Origin: Acidobacteriota bacterium
Lineage (GTDB): Bacteria; Acidobacteriota; Terriglobia; Acidiferrales; UBA7541
Assembly (NCBI GenBank): GCA_013289695.1
Contig: JABCZK010000017.1
Span: 1-64,000, forward strand
Direction of reading: 5' to 3'
Length of the DNA stretch: 64,000 bases
Shown: in pieces, positions 53,931 to 64,000 of the stretch
Layout: every line of letters starts with the position of its first letter
How positions within the stretch are numbered: position 1 is the first letter of the stretch
Made by a program: the position numbers and the translations under genes
The notes under the pieces: model-generated
What the model was told of the DNA's origin: nothing
Databases searched by the model: none
What the model saw: only the letters and a program-made list of their open reading frames with translations

Positions 53931-55682
53931 TCAGTTTTCCAGTCGGTAGCGCGTAGCTGCCAGCCGATACAGCCGGCGCCACACCAGCCGGTTAATCGTC
54001 ACCACCATCGCCGCCATCAGAATCGTCGCTGCGAGCAACACGCGCGTATTCCCTGTGTCCGTCGCGTTGCTGATCACTGCTCCCAGCCCGGTGGTCAGAT
54101 AGGTATGCCCGCGAAATTTGAAATATTCCGCGACGATGCTGGCGTTCCACGCTCCGCCTGAGGCCGTCACAAATCCTGTGATCAAGAACGGAAAAATTCC
54201 TGGAAGCAGCAATTCCCGCCAACGCTCCGTCGTGCCGAAACGAAAAACGGAACAGACTTCTTTCAAGTCCGTGGGAATCGCGATCGCGCCCGCGATCACG
54301 TTGAAGAGGATGTACCACTGCGTCCCCAATAGCAGCAGCAGGATTGAACCGATGCCCAAGCCGCCGCCCGCGCGAATCAGCACCAGCAACAGAATCGGAA
54401 ACAGAGCGGTTGCCGGCACCGACGCCGCCACCTGCGCGATCGGCTGAGCGATAGCCGAGAGCCTGGGTTTCAGCCCGATCAGGATTCCCACTGGAATGGT
54501 CCACAGTCCCGCGAGGAACAGAGTGAAAGCTACGCGCAGGAATGTCGCGCCCGCGCCCAGGAATATGCTGCGCAATTCCTCGCGCGTCAGGTGCGTCAGC
54601 AGCATCGCCATGTTCACGGATGTGTACGCGATCGCCACGAGCAGAGCGGCCAGCGACAGTCGCGTGAGCCACTGAAAAGCGTTACGCGCCGCGCTACGCG
54701 GGCCCACCGTCGCGTGGCTCCGCGCAAAATGCAAGCTCAGGAATTCGCGTGCGGGCGCCACCGTCAGCCGCGAGAAGAATGGCAAAACCCTGGAGCTGCG
54801 CAACAAATCCAGCACCGCCGATCGCGGCGCATCGGTGGATTCCACTTGCTCGAATTTGAATTTCTCCGCCCAGGCGATCACCGGGCGCCATACCAGCTGG
54901 TCAATCACCACGATGATTCCGATCATCACTCCCATGCCCCACCAGATGGCGCGCGTGTTTCCGGCGTTCGCGGCGGTCTGAAGGTAGGAACCCAATCCCG
55001 GCAGGCGCAAATCGCGATCTCCCAACGTGAACATCTCGCAGGCCATCAGAAAAAACCATCCGCCTGCCACCGACATCATCGAATTCCACACCAGCCCGAT
55101 GATCGAATAAGGCAGCTCCATTTGCGTGAATCGTTGCCACCAACTCCAGCGGTAAATTTCCGCCACCTCGCGCATCTCCTGCGGAATGCTCTTAAGCGAC
55201 GAATAAAAACTGAACGTCATGTTCCACACTTGCCCGGTAAAAATCAGCAGAATGGACCCCAGCTCCACGCCCAGTTGTTTGGTCGGAAAAAGAGCCACCA
55301 TCGCCACCATCACGCCGGGCAGGAAACTGAGCACGGGAATGGACTGCAGCGTATCCAGCAGCGGCACCATGAACTTTTCCGCGCGCGTGTTGTACGCGGC
55401 GACGTATCCATACACCAGCGTGAACGCCAGGCTCACCAGGTATGCAGCCGCGATTCGCAGAACGGAAAACATCGCGTACTTCGGCAGCGCACTCGGTTCC
55501 AGGTGGATTTCCATCGGCGCGCCCGCCGGCGTCATCCAGTAATGCGTCATCGAGAGCACCGCGTAGAAAAACGCCAGCGCCGCGAGCAGGATCGGCAGAT
55601 CCCGGAGGAGAGAAGGCACGCTGGATGGAATCGTTCCCCAGGTCAGCGTGCCCGTAGAAGTTTTCTGTGTTTCGCCGGCCAT
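53931..55682 (-). CDS. NitT/TauT-like ABC permease with two fused permease domains
   Basis: A 583-residue protein containing two complete binding-protein-dependent permease domains in tandem, each with about six helices and an EAA-like cytoplasmic loop (EMREVAEIYRWSWWQRF near 170 and DLKEVCSVFRFGTTERWRELLLPGIFPF near 480). It overlaps the ATPase stop by one base (TGATG). It resembles the nitrate/sulfonate/taurine branch, which normally imports an anion. No binding protein is encoded nearby, so the substrate is unknown. Confidence 0.82.
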   Translation of the reverse strand: MAGETQKTSTGTLTWGTIPSSVPSLLRDLPILLAALAFFYAVLSMTHYWMTPAGAPMEIHLEPSALPKYAMFSVLRIAAAYLVSLAFTLVYGYVAAYNTRAEKFMVPLLDTLQSIPVLSFLPGVMVAMVALFPTKQLGVELGSILLIFTGQVWNMTFSFYSSLKSIPQEMREVAEIYRWSWWQRFTQMELPYSIIGLVWNSMMSVAGGWFFLMACEMFTLGDRDLRLPGLGSYLQTAANAGNTRAIWWGMGVMIGIIVVIDQLVWRPVIAWAEKFKFEQVESTDAPRSAVLDLLRSSRVLPFFSRLTVAPAREFLSLHFARSHATVGPRSAARNAFQWLTRLSLAALLVAIAYTSVNMAMLLTHLTREELRSIFLGAGATFLRVAFTLFLAGLWTIPVGILIGLKPRLSAIAQPIAQVAASVPATALFPILLLVLIRAGGGLGIGSILLLLLGTQWYILFNVIAGAIAIPTDLKEVCSVFRFGTTERWRELLLPGIFPFLITGFVTASGGAWNASIVAEYFKFRGHTYLTTGLGAVISNATDTGNTRVLLAATILMAAMVVTINRLVWRRLYRLAATRYRLEN

Positions 55683-57430
55683 CAGTGCAGGGAAGCACTT
55701 TCCGGAGAATTCTCGCCGCGGTGGTCCGGTTGGTGCAGGTGCACCGTGTCGTCCTCCGCGTCGTAGGTGAAAAGCTCCGCGTAGCGGCCCCAGTTCAGCG
55801 CGGTTTCAATCTGCCGCTCCACTTCTACTTGCGCGAAGCGCTCGTCCAGCAGGTCGCGGAAAAATTCCACCGGCATGGTGTGATTTGTTTTCTTCTCCAG
55901 CGCGGATTGAAATTGTTGCAGCAGGGAAACATGCGCCAGTACAGCCTCGCGAAACAATATTTTCCGCGTGGGTATGTCGGCCCGCGCGAAAGCGCGCCCC
56001 TCTTCCGTGATACGCACATCGCCCTCGTGCGCTGTCGCGAAGCCGAGCAATGTCGCCGCGTCGAGAATCGGCAGCAGGTCGTCGATCTCCAGCAGCAGTT
56101 CCTCGGCGATGTGGTACATGTCCTCCTCGCCGCCGCGATCGTTTAACAGTTCCAGCAAACCTGCGATCCCGCCCGGCCGCGAATGTGGCAACATTTGCGC
56201 CGCCGCTTTCTCCTTGTGCTCGGTTTTCGATGGTGGCGCCAGCTCCAGTTGCGGCTGCGTCATTACTTTGTAGATGTAATCCACGTATAGAACGAATGCT
56301 GCGGACTTGCGGTCCCGCGGATGTTGCAGCGGCACGCGAAAATCGGCGCGAATCTTCGCGGGATTACGCCCCAGCACGATGATGCGATCCGCCAGCAACA
56401 CCGCCTCTTCGATATTGTGCGTGACGATGAAAATACTTCGCGTGGGAACTTTCTTTGCCAGCCACAGCTCCAGCAGTTCGCCGCGCAGGTTTTCCGCGGT
56501 CAGCACGTCTAGCGCGGAAAAAGGCTCGTCCATGAATAGAATTTCCGGTTCCACGGCCAGCGCTCGCGCAAACCCCACGCGCTGTTTCATCCCGCCGGAT
56601 AATTCCTTGGGGTACGCGGATTCGAAACCGTGTAGCCCCACCGACGCCAGCGCCCGCAGCGCCTTGCGGTGACGTTCGAAATGCGTAATGCCCCGCGCGA
56701 GCAAGGGCGCTTCCACGTTTTCCAGCACCGTAAGCCACGGAAAAAGCGCGAAACTCTGGAACACGATCGCCACATTCGGACGGCACCCGTGCATCGGCTG
56801 GCCGTGCCACAAGACTTCTCCCGCCGAAGGCGCCGCCAGCCCGGATAGAATTCGCAGCAGCGTGGATTTTCCCGAACCGGAAGGGCCCAGCAGCGCGATG
56901 ATGGTGTTCGGCTCGACGGAAAAATCCACCGGAGCAATCACCTGAATTTGCCGCCCGTCCGGCTGCTGGTAACTTTTTTCAATTTGCCGCGCCTGAATGA
57001 TCGGCTCGGTGTCAACGGCCGGGGGCGCGACCTCGGTCGCCACTTCGCCGGCGTCGGTCACCGCGCAGTACCGCGCTCCTGTTCCGGCCTGCGCTAGTTC
57101 GTCCATCAAGCACTGCCAGGCCTCTTCCGGCAGCGCGTCCAGGAAGTGATTCCGCTCGCCCGGGCTCATCGCTTCGACCACCGCGCGCATTTCCTGCGAC
57201 GGCAGCGAATGCAACAGCACGTAGGCGTGATAGTACGGCAGGTGCACGATCAGCGACGCCGCAAAATCCACCGGCATCGCGTGAAACAACGCTCGCTGTT
57301 CGTCGTATGGCTCGCTCAGAAAAAAATCCGCGGCCGACGTGGGATCAGTCTTTCGCAGCAGCTCGATCGCCGGGCCCCACTGCCGTTGCGCCAGCAGGTT
57401 CCGCAGTTTTTGTGTTTCCTGATTATTCAT
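55682..57430 (-). CDS. ABC ATPase with MgtE-N and AAA-associated domains
   Basis: A 582-residue protein with three parts: residues 1-120 are an MgtE-type N domain of helical hairpins ([41 protein letters not shown]), 150-380 a NitT/TauT-type ATPase (Walker [10 protein letters not shown], signature [13 protein letters not shown], Walker B ILFMDEPF), and about 420-582 an AAA-associated C-terminal domain ([32 protein letters not shown]). The C domain may sense a regulator such as magnesium or the substrate. The MgtE-N fusion is unusual. The start at 57430 follows the frame limit 57463. Confidence 0.85.
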   Translation of the reverse strand: MNNQETQKLRNLLAQRQWGPAIELLRKTDPTSAADFFLSEPYDEQRALFHAMPVDFAASLIVHLPYYHAYVLLHSLPSQEMRAVVEAMSPGERNHFLDALPEEAWQCLMDELAQAGTGARYCAVTDAGEVATEVAPPAVDTEPIIQARQIEKSYQQPDGRQIQVIAPVDFSVEPNTIIALLGPSGSGKSTLLRILSGLAAPSAGEVLWHGQPMHGCRPNVAIVFQSFALFPWLTVLENVEAPLLARGITHFERHRKALRALASVGLHGFESAYPKELSGGMKQRVGFARALAVEPEILFMDEPFSALDVLTAENLRGELLELWLAKKVPTRSIFIVTHNIEEAVLLADRIIVLGRNPAKIRADFRVPLQHPRDRKSAAFVLYVDYIYKVMTQPQLELAPPSKTEHKEKAAAQMLPHSRPGGIAGLLELLNDRGGEEDMYHIAEELLLEIDDLLPILDAATLLGFATAHEGDVRITEEGRAFARADIPTRKILFREAVLAHVSLLQQFQSALEKKTNHTMPVEFFRDLLDERFAQVEVERQIETALNWGRYAELFTYDAEDDTVHLHQPDHRGENSPESASLH

Positions 57431-57525
57431 TTGCGCACGCAAGAGCCTACTACGTTTTCGCAAAGACTGCGAAGCCCTGCGAACGACTTGTGCGCGCCAG
57501 TGTTACAAAATTGTGACAGCCCACC

Positions 57526-59001
57526 TCAAAACTTTCGCGACCATTCCTTCGGCCAGCGTTCCACCACTACTTTCTTATCCGTATAAAACTCCACGGCATC
57601 GCGCCCCTGCCCGTGCAACACGCCCAGAAAACTGTCTCGCCACCCGCTGAACGGGAAATACGCCATCGGTGCGGCCACCCCGATATTAATTCCGATGTTG
57701 CCGGCCGGCACTTCGTAGCGGAATTTTCTCGCCGCGGCGCCGCTGCTGGTAAAAATCGAAGCCATATTTCCGAACGGACTGCGCGAGAGCGTTTCGATTC
57801 CTTCTTCGAGCGTCCTCGCATGCACCAGACTCAGCACCGGCCCGAAGATTTCGGTCGCGGAAAGCGCGCTCGCAGCTGGCACTCCATCCAGCAACGTCGG
57901 CTTCAGGAAATTGCCCGCGGACGTAGCGCCGTTTCCCGCACGGCCATCGAGCAGAAGCCTGGCGCCATCATTCACTCCTGCCGCGATTAAACCCTCAATT
58001 CGCTTTTTGCTTTGCGCGGTAATCACCGGACCCATCTGCACATCTTTATCCAGGCCATTCCCCACGCGAATCGAACTGGCTACGTTGGCGATTTCCTGCG
58101 TGAACTCGTTGCGCGCTTCGCCAACCGTCACTGCCACCGACACCGCCAGGCAGCGCTGTCCCGCGCAGCCGAATGCACTGTCGCTGACAATGCGTGTCGT
58201 GGTCTGCAAATCCGCGTCCGGCAGAATCAGCACGTGATTTTTCGCCCCGCCCTGGCACTGCACCCTCTTTCCGAATTTCGCCGCCTGCGCGTAAATATAT
58301 TTCGCCACCGGTGATGAGCCCACGAAGCTGATCGCGCGTACCTCGGGATGCTCCAGCAGCGCGTCCACCGCCGCCTTGTCGCCGTGAATCAGATTCAGCA
58401 CTCCCGGCGGAAATTTCAATGCTTCCATCAACTCGAAGGCGCGCTGCATCGTCAGCGGGACTTTTTCCGAAGCTTTCAGGATGAAAGTATTGCCGCAGGC
58501 AATCGCGTAAGGCAGAAACCAGAACGGTATCATCGCCGGGAAATTAAAAGGGGTAATCGCCGCCGTCACTCCCAGGGGCTGCCGTATCATCATCTCGTCA
58601 ATGCCGGAAGCGACGTCTTCCAGGTTATAGCCCTGCATCAACGTGGGAATCCCGCACGCGACTTCCACGTTCTCAATCGCGCGCCGCAATTCCGCGCGTG
58701 ATTCGCCCACCGTCTTCCCGTTTTCCTGCGTGCAAATTTGCGCTAGTTCCTCCACGTGGTCTTCCAGCAATTGCTTTAGCTTGAACAGATATTGGATGCG
58801 GTCCTCGGGAGGCGTGCGGCGCCACGCCGGATAAGCGGCGGCTGCGGCCGAGACCGCCGCGTTCACGTCCTCCTTTGAAGCAAGCGGCGCGTGCGCCAAC
58901 TTCTCCCCGGTCGCGGGATTCACCACGTCGCGATACTCGGTGGACTTGCTGCCGCTCCATTCTCCCCGGTAGTAATGTTTCAGTTCACGAACGCCGGCCA
59001 T
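57526..59001 (-). CDS. mmsA: methylmalonate-semialdehyde dehydrogenase
   Basis: A 491-residue CoA-acylating aldehyde dehydrogenase. It has NAD-fold motifs, the EIFGPV hallmark, and catalytic Cys in [13 protein letters not shown]. MmsA/IolA converts malonate semialdehyde (from inositol) or methylmalonate semialdehyde (from valine) to acetyl- or propionyl-CoA. The frame reaches 59118 but the ATG at 59001 follows GAGGG and gives the family length. It is divergent from iolB over 149 bases, so it may be the iolA of this inositol pathway. Confidence 0.88.
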   Translation of the reverse strand: MAGVRELKHYYRGEWSGSKSTEYRDVVNPATGEKLAHAPLASKEDVNAAVSAAAAAYPAWRRTPPEDRIQYLFKLKQLLEDHVEELAQICTQENGKTVGESRAELRRAIENVEVACGIPTLMQGYNLEDVASGIDEMMIRQPLGVTAAITPFNFPAMIPFWFLPYAIACGNTFILKASEKVPLTMQRAFELMEALKFPPGVLNLIHGDKAAVDALLEHPEVRAISFVGSSPVAKYIYAQAAKFGKRVQCQGGAKNHVLILPDADLQTTTRIVSDSAFGCAGQRCLAVSVAVTVGEARNEFTQEIANVASSIRVGNGLDKDVQMGPVITAQSKKRIEGLIAAGVNDGARLLLDGRAGNGATSAGNFLKPTLLDGVPAASALSATEIFGPVLSLVHARTLEEGIETLSRSPFGNMASIFTSSGAAARKFRYEVPAGNIGINIGVAAPMAYFPFSGWRDSFLGVLHGQGRDAVEFYTDKKVVVERWPKEWSRKF

Positions 59002-59150
59002 GTGGAATATCCCTCTCTCGTGCACGACGCCCGCCCAAAACATGCTCGCAATTGACAACCGGGCGTTCCTTTGCCATAGTCTCAAAGCGGTTAGACAAAT
59101 ACAATACCCGAGGGGCATATCGCTTGGCTGCGCACAGCCGAGGAGAAAAC

Positions 59151-59999
59151 TTGAGCGAGACTGGCTTTCTCGTCCATTCCGTCAACTTGCCAGAGCGAGC
59201 TACAGGTGAGCTCCTGTCTTTGCCTCGCCAGCAAGCCGGATGGGAATGGATGAGTCTCTTTGTCCGCCGTTTGCAGCCGGGTGACGTCTATCGCGCGCGT
59301 ACCGACCACGAGGAAGCAGCCTTCGTCCTGCTCGGCGGAACGTGCCAGGTGGATTGGGGCCAGGGCGCCACACGAATCGGAAAGCGCAAAAATGTTTTCG
59401 ACGGTTTGCCGTACACGCTCTATCTGCCCACCGCAAGCCAAGCGTTTTTCACCGCGGAGACCACTTGTGAAATCGCGGAATGCCGCGCGCCGTCCGAAGC
59501 CCGCCTGCAACCTAAATTGATCACGCCCAGCGACGTCGTGAGCGGTCTGCGCGGCGGCGGAAACGCCTCGCGCCAAATTGTGGACATCATCACGCCCGCA
59601 TTTCCAGCGGATAAGCTGATGGCGATTGAAGTTTATACGCCCGGCGGGAATTGGTCGAGTTATCCTCCGCACAAGCACGACGTGCACAATCCGCCCGCCG
59701 AGGTGGATCTGGACGAAATTTATTACTACCGCCTGCGCGAGGCAGATGGATTCGCCATGCAGCATCTCTACTCCGGCAAGCATGGCGCCGATCAAACTCT
59801 GAAAGTCAAAGATGGCGATACCGTGCTGGTACACAGCGGCTTTCATCCGGTAGTCGCCGGGCCGGGCTACGACATTTACTATCTGAATTTTCTTGCGGGC
59901 TCTGCCCGGGCCTTGGCCGTCACCGAAGATCCCCAGCATGTGTGGATCCGCTCCACCTGGAAGGACACCGACCCTCGCTTGCCGCTCGTGAGGGAATAG
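59151..59999 (+). CDS. iolB: 5-deoxy-glucuronate isomerase
   Basis: A 282-residue cupin of the IolB family. Cupin metal ligands are seen in [25 protein letters not shown], ending with [23 protein letters not shown]. It isomerises 5-deoxy-glucuronate to 5-dehydro-2-deoxygluconate. The start is a TTG at 59151 with AGGAG five bases upstream; the long upstream frame is a shadow of mmsA. The usual start in this family is ATG, so this is worth checking. It precedes iolD by 350 bases. Confidence 0.86.
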   Translation: MSETGFLVHSVNLPERATGELLSLPRQQAGWEWMSLFVRRLQPGDVYRARTDHEEAAFVLLGGTCQVDWGQGATRIGKRKNVFDGLPYTLYLPTASQAFFTAETTCEIAECRAPSEARLQPKLITPSDVVSGLRGGGNASRQIVDIITPAFPADKLMAIEVYTPGGNWSSYPPHKHDVHNPPAEVDLDEIYYYRLREADGFAMQHLYSGKHGADQTLKVKDGDTVLVHSGFHPVVAGPGYDIYYLNFLAGSARALAVTEDPQHVWIRSTWKDTDPRLPLVRE

Positions 60000-60346
60000 T
60001 CGCGCCGGAAAAGGAAACCCATGCGGATGTCCTGCGGCCGGAGCGATGGCGAACCCACCAACCAAGGAAGCCAAATGCCGCGGAAGTACGCGGCGCTCGA
60101 CCGGACTGCCGCCGGAACTATCTATTATAATCGCTTAGAATACGGCCGCCTGTTGCGCGACTTCTGCGCCGAATTGCGCCCGTGTGTTGGTTTGCTGCTC
60201 GCTAAGGCCAAGCCGCACAGCCGCGCTTTCCCTGGCGTCCCCAGCCGATTCTCTGTATCTCGGGCTTTCCTTTCTCTGGTGCAAGTACGAAAATCGTGCC
60301 ATAAGCAAGTCAGAGGCGCCACACCATTCAGAAGGGGCATCGCCTA
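60000..60346. other. gene-poor stretch before iolD
   Basis: A rightward frame crosses it (MPRKYAALDRTAAGTIYYNRLEYG...) but without a family match or strong ribosome site. The end of the segment carries the AAGGGGC just before the iolD ATG. It may include an undetected small gene or leader. Confidence 0.4.
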
Positions 60347-62212
60347 ATGACGGTTCGTCTCACCGCGGCTCAAGCTACCATCGCGTTTCTGAAGAGCCAG
60401 TACACCGAGCGCGACGGCAAGCAACAGCGGCTCTTCGAAGGTTGTTTGGGGATTTTCGGTCACGGCAACGTCGCTGGCCTCGGCCAGGCGCTCGAACAAG
60501 ATCCTGGTTTGCGCTACTACCTGTTCCGCAACGAACAGGCCATGGTCCATGCCGCCACGGCTTTCGCCAAAACAAGTTTCCGATTGCGCGCGCTCGTCTG
60601 CACTTCATCCATCGGACCCGGCGCAACCAACATGATCACCGGCGCCGCCACCGCCACGGTAAACCGCTTGCCCGTATTGTTGCTGCCCGGAGATATTTTT
60701 GCGCGTCGCAATGTCGCTCCCGTGTTGCAGCAACTTGAGTCGCCATCCAGCCAGGATATTTCCGTAAACGATTGCTTCAAACCCGTCTCGCGCTACTGGG
60801 ACCGGATCCAGCGTCCCGAACAACTACTGACCTCTCTTCCCGAAGCCATGCGCGTGCTCACCTCTCCCGCGGAAACCGGAGCGGTCACCATCGCCTTTCC
60901 CCAGGATGTCCAGGCCGAAGCCTTCGATTTCCCCGAAAAGTTTTTCGAGAAAAAAGTCTGGATAATTCCTCGCAATCGCTGCGATCAAAATCTCTTGCAA
61001 CGCGCGGCTGAATGGATTCGTGCCGCAAAGAAGCCATTAATCATAGCCGGCGGAGGCGTTCTCTATTCGCAGGCCTCGGAAGCTCTCGCGCAGTTCGCTC
61101 GAGCGACAGGTATCCCAGTCTGCGAAACGCAAGCCGGCAAAGGCTCGCTGCCCTTCGACCATGCGCAGCAGCTCGGCGCTGTGGGAGTCACCGGCACGCC
61201 CGGCGCGAATATCGTCGCGCGCGAAGCGGACCTGATCCTGGGTATCGGCACCCGCTACAGCGATTTCACCAGCGCTTCAAAAACAGCGTTCCAGAATCCC
61301 TCCGTGCGCTTCATCAACGTAAATGTCGCGGAACTCGACGCCTACAAACACGCCGCCCTGCCGCTCACCGGCGACGCGCGCCTGACCATCACGGAACTGC
61401 AGCAAGCTCTCGGCAACTTCGCCGTGGAAGAAAGTTACCGCGCCCAAAGCCACGATTTCCGCGCGCGTTGGGAAAATGAGGTGGACCGCATCTACGGAAT
61501 TCACCAAGCGCCGCCCATCACGCAGGGCGAAGTCATCGGTATCGTAAATAATTTCACGAGGCCCTCGGATATCGTCGTCTGCGCGGCCGGCAGCTTGCCC
61601 GGAGACCTCCACAAGCTCTGGCGCACCCGCCAACCGGGCAGTTATCACATGGAATACGGTTTCTCCTGCATGGGCTATGAAATTGCCGGCGCCCTGGGCG
61701 CGAAAATGGCCGACCCCACGCGCGAAGTGTACGTGCTCGTCGGCGATGGCTCCTACCTCATGCTGGCCCAGGAAATCGTCACCTCGCTCCAGGAAGGCTT
61801 CAAGATCAACATCGTCCTGCTCGACAATCACGGCTTCTCCAGCATCGGCGGCCTCAGCCGCGCCTGTGGCAACGAAGGCATGGGCACGAACTACCGTTAT
61901 CGTCGCAGCGATAAAGACGATGGCAAATACGATGGCGACGTGCTTCCCGTGGATTTCGCGGTCAACGCCGCGAGCTTGGGCGCGTGGAGCGCTCGCGCGC
62001 GAACCGCGGACGAATTGAGAGCCGCCTTGACCGCAGCTCGCGAACAGCGCCGCACTTCGGTAGTCGTCATCGAAACTTCCTACGACCAAAGGGTTCCCGG
62101 CTACGAATCCTGGTGGGACGTGCCCATCGCGGAAGTTTCCGAGCGCGACACCGTCAAAGCCGCGCGCCGCGACTACGAAGAAGCGCGCAAGAAAGAACGT
62201 TTTTTCTTTTAG
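60347..62212 (+). CDS. iolD: 3D-(3,5/4)-trihydroxycyclohexane-1,2-dione hydrolase
   Basis: A 621-residue thiamine-diphosphate enzyme. The conserved Glu is in RNEQAMVHAA (near 65), the ThDP/Mg motif GDGSYLMLAQEIVTSLQEGFKINIVLLDN near 465-490, and GGVLYSQ in the central domain. IolD opens the ring of the inositol catabolite. GGGGC stands before the ATG. With IolB it performs two consecutive steps; IolC/IolE/IolG are not in the window. Confidence 0.93.
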   Translation: MTVRLTAAQATIAFLKSQYTERDGKQQRLFEGCLGIFGHGNVAGLGQALEQDPGLRYYLFRNEQAMVHAATAFAKTSFRLRALVCTSSIGPGATNMITGAATATVNRLPVLLLPGDIFARRNVAPVLQQLESPSSQDISVNDCFKPVSRYWDRIQRPEQLLTSLPEAMRVLTSPAETGAVTIAFPQDVQAEAFDFPEKFFEKKVWIIPRNRCDQNLLQRAAEWIRAAKKPLIIAGGGVLYSQASEALAQFARATGIPVCETQAGKGSLPFDHAQQLGAVGVTGTPGANIVAREADLILGIGTRYSDFTSASKTAFQNPSVRFINVNVAELDAYKHAALPLTGDARLTITELQQALGNFAVEESYRAQSHDFRARWENEVDRIYGIHQAPPITQGEVIGIVNNFTRPSDIVVCAAGSLPGDLHKLWRTRQPGSYHMEYGFSCMGYEIAGALGAKMADPTREVYVLVGDGSYLMLAQEIVTSLQEGFKINIVLLDNHGFSSIGGLSRACGNEGMGTNYRYRRSDKDDGKYDGDVLPVDFAVNAASLGAWSARARTADELRAALTAAREQRRTSVVVIETSYDQRVPGYESWWDVPIAEVSERDTVKAARRDYEEARKKERFFF

Positions 62213-62291
62213 CGAAAACTTTTAACCGTGGTTGTGTCCTTGCAGCCGTTGCGAAAGGTTCCATTGAAACTCGGGGCACAGAGAGGTCAGG

Positions 62292-63668
62292 GTGGAAACA
62301 TCGGCAGTCGCAGCGCAAACCGCAGCACCCAGTAAACCTCATCTCAAGCGCGCGTTGGGCCTCTGGGACCTGATCTATTACGGCATCATTCTCACCTCGC
62401 CCATCGCCGCGGTCCCGCTCTTTGGCGAGGGCCAAGTTCTTTCGCATGGCCACACCGTCGCGACTCTGCTGCTTGCGATGGTGGCGATGTCCGTCACCGC
62501 CATCAGCTTCGGTCGCATGGCCAGCGTCTATCCCTCGGCAGGTTCGGTGTACACCTACATCAGCCGGGAACTGAACCCGCACTTCGGATTTGTCATCGGC
62601 TGGGCCATGTTTCTGGAATATCTTTTTCAGCCTATCCAGAATGCGCTGTACGCCGTGCTGGCCATTCAACGCATGACGCCGCGCGTCCCCTTCGCCATTT
62701 TGGCGGCCGTCACCGTCGGCTTTATTACCATCCTCACGGTGCAGGGAATTAAATTCACCGCGCGCACCAACGAAGTCCTGCTCGGATTCATGTTGCTCGT
62801 CACCACCGTTTTTCTCGTCGAATCTTTTCGCTTCGTCGTCTTGCACCAGCACTTCACCGGACTATTCTCGCTGCATCCGATTTACAATCCGGCCACATTC
62901 AATCTCCGCGCCGTCGCCGCGGGCACTTCGCTCGCTGCGCTGGTGTTCATCGGGTTCGATGGCGTCTCGATTCTCGCCGAAGAAGTCCACAATCCCAAAC
63001 GCAACGTGCTGCTTGCCTCCGTCCTTGTCGTCCTCTTCACCGGACTTTTCAGCGGCCTGCAAGTCTATCTCGCCCAGCGCGTCTGGCCGGATTACACCAC
63101 GCTGCAAAATCCGGAGACCGCGTTTATGGACGTCGCCAGGATGGCCAGCGGGCCCATGCTATTCGCCGCCTACGGCGTCATGCTCCTGGTTTCCAGCATC
63201 GCTTGCGGGCTTGCCGGGCACGTGGGCGCGTCGCGCTTGCTCTACAGCATGGGTCGCGATGATGTTCTGCCGAAAAAAATCTTTGGCTACCTCAGCCCCA
63301 AGAAAAGCAATCCCGTGTACAACGTCTGGATCATCGGCGTCCTCGCCTACATCGGCGTGATCACGATTCCGTGGGAACACGCCGCGGAAGTTGTCACCTT
63401 CGGCGCGCTGCTGGCCTTCATGGGCGTGAATCTTGCTGCCTTCCGCCATTTCTGGTTTTCGCGGGAAGCGATCGGGCATCGCAACTTCTTCGTGGACGCC
63501 TTCGTCCCCGGCTTCGGCTTCGTTTTTTGTTTTATCCTGCTGATCAGCCTGCAAACCTGGACGAAATATGCCGGCCTTGCCTGGCTCGCGGTAGGAATTC
63601 TCTACGGCGGGTACAAAACACGGGGATTCACACGCAGGCCAAAATTAATCGACTTCAGCGAAACGTAG
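62292..63668 (+). CDS. APC family permease, probable inositol-pathway transporter
   Basis: A 458-residue protein with about twelve helices (RALGLWDLIYYGIILTSPIAAVPLF, LVSSIACGLAGHVGASRLLYSMGRD). Helix 1 and 8 motifs belong to the APC superfamily. It begins at GTG after GAGAGG. Substrate is uncertain: it lies directly after iolD and before the LacI regulator, so uptake of inositol or another substrate of the pathway is a contextual guess, as these are usually amino acid or polyamine carriers. Confidence 0.72.
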   Translation: METSAVAAQTAAPSKPHLKRALGLWDLIYYGIILTSPIAAVPLFGEGQVLSHGHTVATLLLAMVAMSVTAISFGRMASVYPSAGSVYTYISRELNPHFGFVIGWAMFLEYLFQPIQNALYAVLAIQRMTPRVPFAILAAVTVGFITILTVQGIKFTARTNEVLLGFMLLVTTVFLVESFRFVVLHQHFTGLFSLHPIYNPATFNLRAVAAGTSLAALVFIGFDGVSILAEEVHNPKRNVLLASVLVVLFTGLFSGLQVYLAQRVWPDYTTLQNPETAFMDVARMASGPMLFAAYGVMLLVSSIACGLAGHVGASRLLYSMGRDDVLPKKIFGYLSPKKSNPVYNVWIIGVLAYIGVITIPWEHAAEVVTFGALLAFMGVNLAAFRHFWFSREAIGHRNFFVDAFVPGFGFVFCFILLISLQTWTKYAGLAWLAVGILYGGYKTRGFTRRPKLIDFSET

Positions 63669-63695
63669 ATCGCACCACGAAAAAAAAGAACGCCT

Positions 63696-64000
63696 TTAGC
63701 GCATATCCCGAACTGCAGCGCTCTTCGCTTTGCCTGGCTCCTGATCCAGCGATTGTTCGCGCGACACATGCAGCGCAAACCCGCACGATTCGCGAATGCG
63801 CAGCTCGGTCGGCAATTTCTTCACCACCGGCTTGCTGCGATCTCCTGCGATGCGCCGGATCAGCAGCTCAGCCGCCTCGATCCCCAACTGGTGCTTCGGT
63901 AATTCCACAGTCGTCAACCGCGGCCGAAAAACTCCCAACCAAGGATAATCGTCGAAACTCACCAGGCCGAAATCTGCTGGGCACCGCAAACCCATTTCTT
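63696..64000 (-). CDS. LacI family transcriptional regulator, 3' end
   Basis: The C-terminal 100 residues of a LacI-type repressor, continuing beyond the window. CPADFGLVSFDDYPWLGVFRP is the family's conserved D-pocket region, then VELPKHQLGIEAAELLIRRI and LPTELRIRESCG. The sugar-binding periplasmic fold would sense a pathway compound. Because it is convergent with the permease gene of the inositol region, it is the likely local regulator. Confidence 0.85.
   Translation of the reverse strand, partial: EMGLRCPADFGLVSFDDYPWLGVFRPRLTTVELPKHQLGIEAAELLIRRIAGDRSKPVVKKLPTELRIRESCGFALHVSREQSLDQEPGKAKSAAVRDMR

Noticed and set aside
58875..59150. N-terminal extension of IolB
   Set aside because: It lies on the opposite strand of mmsA, is Arg/Ser-rich and lacks cupin similarity; the TTG with AGGAG is preferred.

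Overview
The window looks like chromosomal DNA of a free-living Acidobacteriota bacterium (GC-rich, soil type). The inference rests on gene families: a large FtsX/MacB permease of the acidobacterial ADOP type paired with a PadR regulator, SBBP and FG-GAP extracellular repeat proteins, a PEP-CTERM protein, an excisionase-type HTH joined to TPRs, and DUF1990, CPBP and CocE proteins. No rRNA or species marker is present, so the phylum call is an inference.

Layout. 0-2 kb: the edge of an unknown gene and a frameshifted SBBP-repeat protein. 2.3-8.1 kb: a complete class II lasso-peptide locus. The minus-strand operon runs PqqD-like B1, transglutaminase-like B2, asparagine-synthetase-like cyclase, a 49-residue precursor and an HPr-kinase-like kinase; a two-gene ABC-2 exporter is divergent. 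This is the most interesting system in the window. 8.2-18.5 kb: accessory DNA with a PEP-CTERM protein, a DegT aminotransferase, a decayed tyrosine integrase, small ORFs (one with an in-frame amber), a 1,130-residue FG-GAP/Ig surface protein, a MITE-like element, and a chimeric scar made of pieces of a CPBP gene and the DegT gene. A metallothionein-like protein follows. 18.6-30.8 kb: a secreted protein, a TPR sensor-regulator, an ADOP/PadR pair, a CPBP protease divergent from an ArsR-type regulator, a PilZ/coiled-coil protein and a secreted TPR protein.

31-37.6 kb is conserved housekeeping: queD, dinG, a phosphatase-like protein, DUF1990, der, a MerR regulator, tRNA-Pro(GGG) and surE. 37.6-40.2 kb is an arsenic operon (arsR, arsM, arsC, aquaporin) with two matching candidate operator sites. 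40.4-50.1 kb holds a CocE/NonD hydrolase, purU, and a methylamine/one-carbon neighbourhood: a Rieske oxygenase with a TetR regulator, a PYROXD2-like FAD enzyme, a BHMT-type homocysteine methyltransferase and an APC permease. 50.1-52.6 kb encodes zwf and gnd of the oxidative pentose phosphate path. 53.2-57.4 kb holds a menaquinone methyltransferase and an orphan NitT/TauT-like ABC importer whose ATPase carries an MgtE-N domain. 57.5-64 kb is a myo-inositol catabolic region: mmsA/iolA, iolB, iolD, an APC permease and a LacI regulator cut by the window end.

In the lasso system B1 should bind the leader, B2 cleave it, the cyclase close the ring, the kinase possibly phosphorylate the product, and the ABC pair export it. 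In the inositol region IolB and IolD act in sequence, with MmsA at the end of the path; other steps must be encoded elsewhere. Starts were moved from the longest ORF where a ribosome binding site, overlap or family length supported it.
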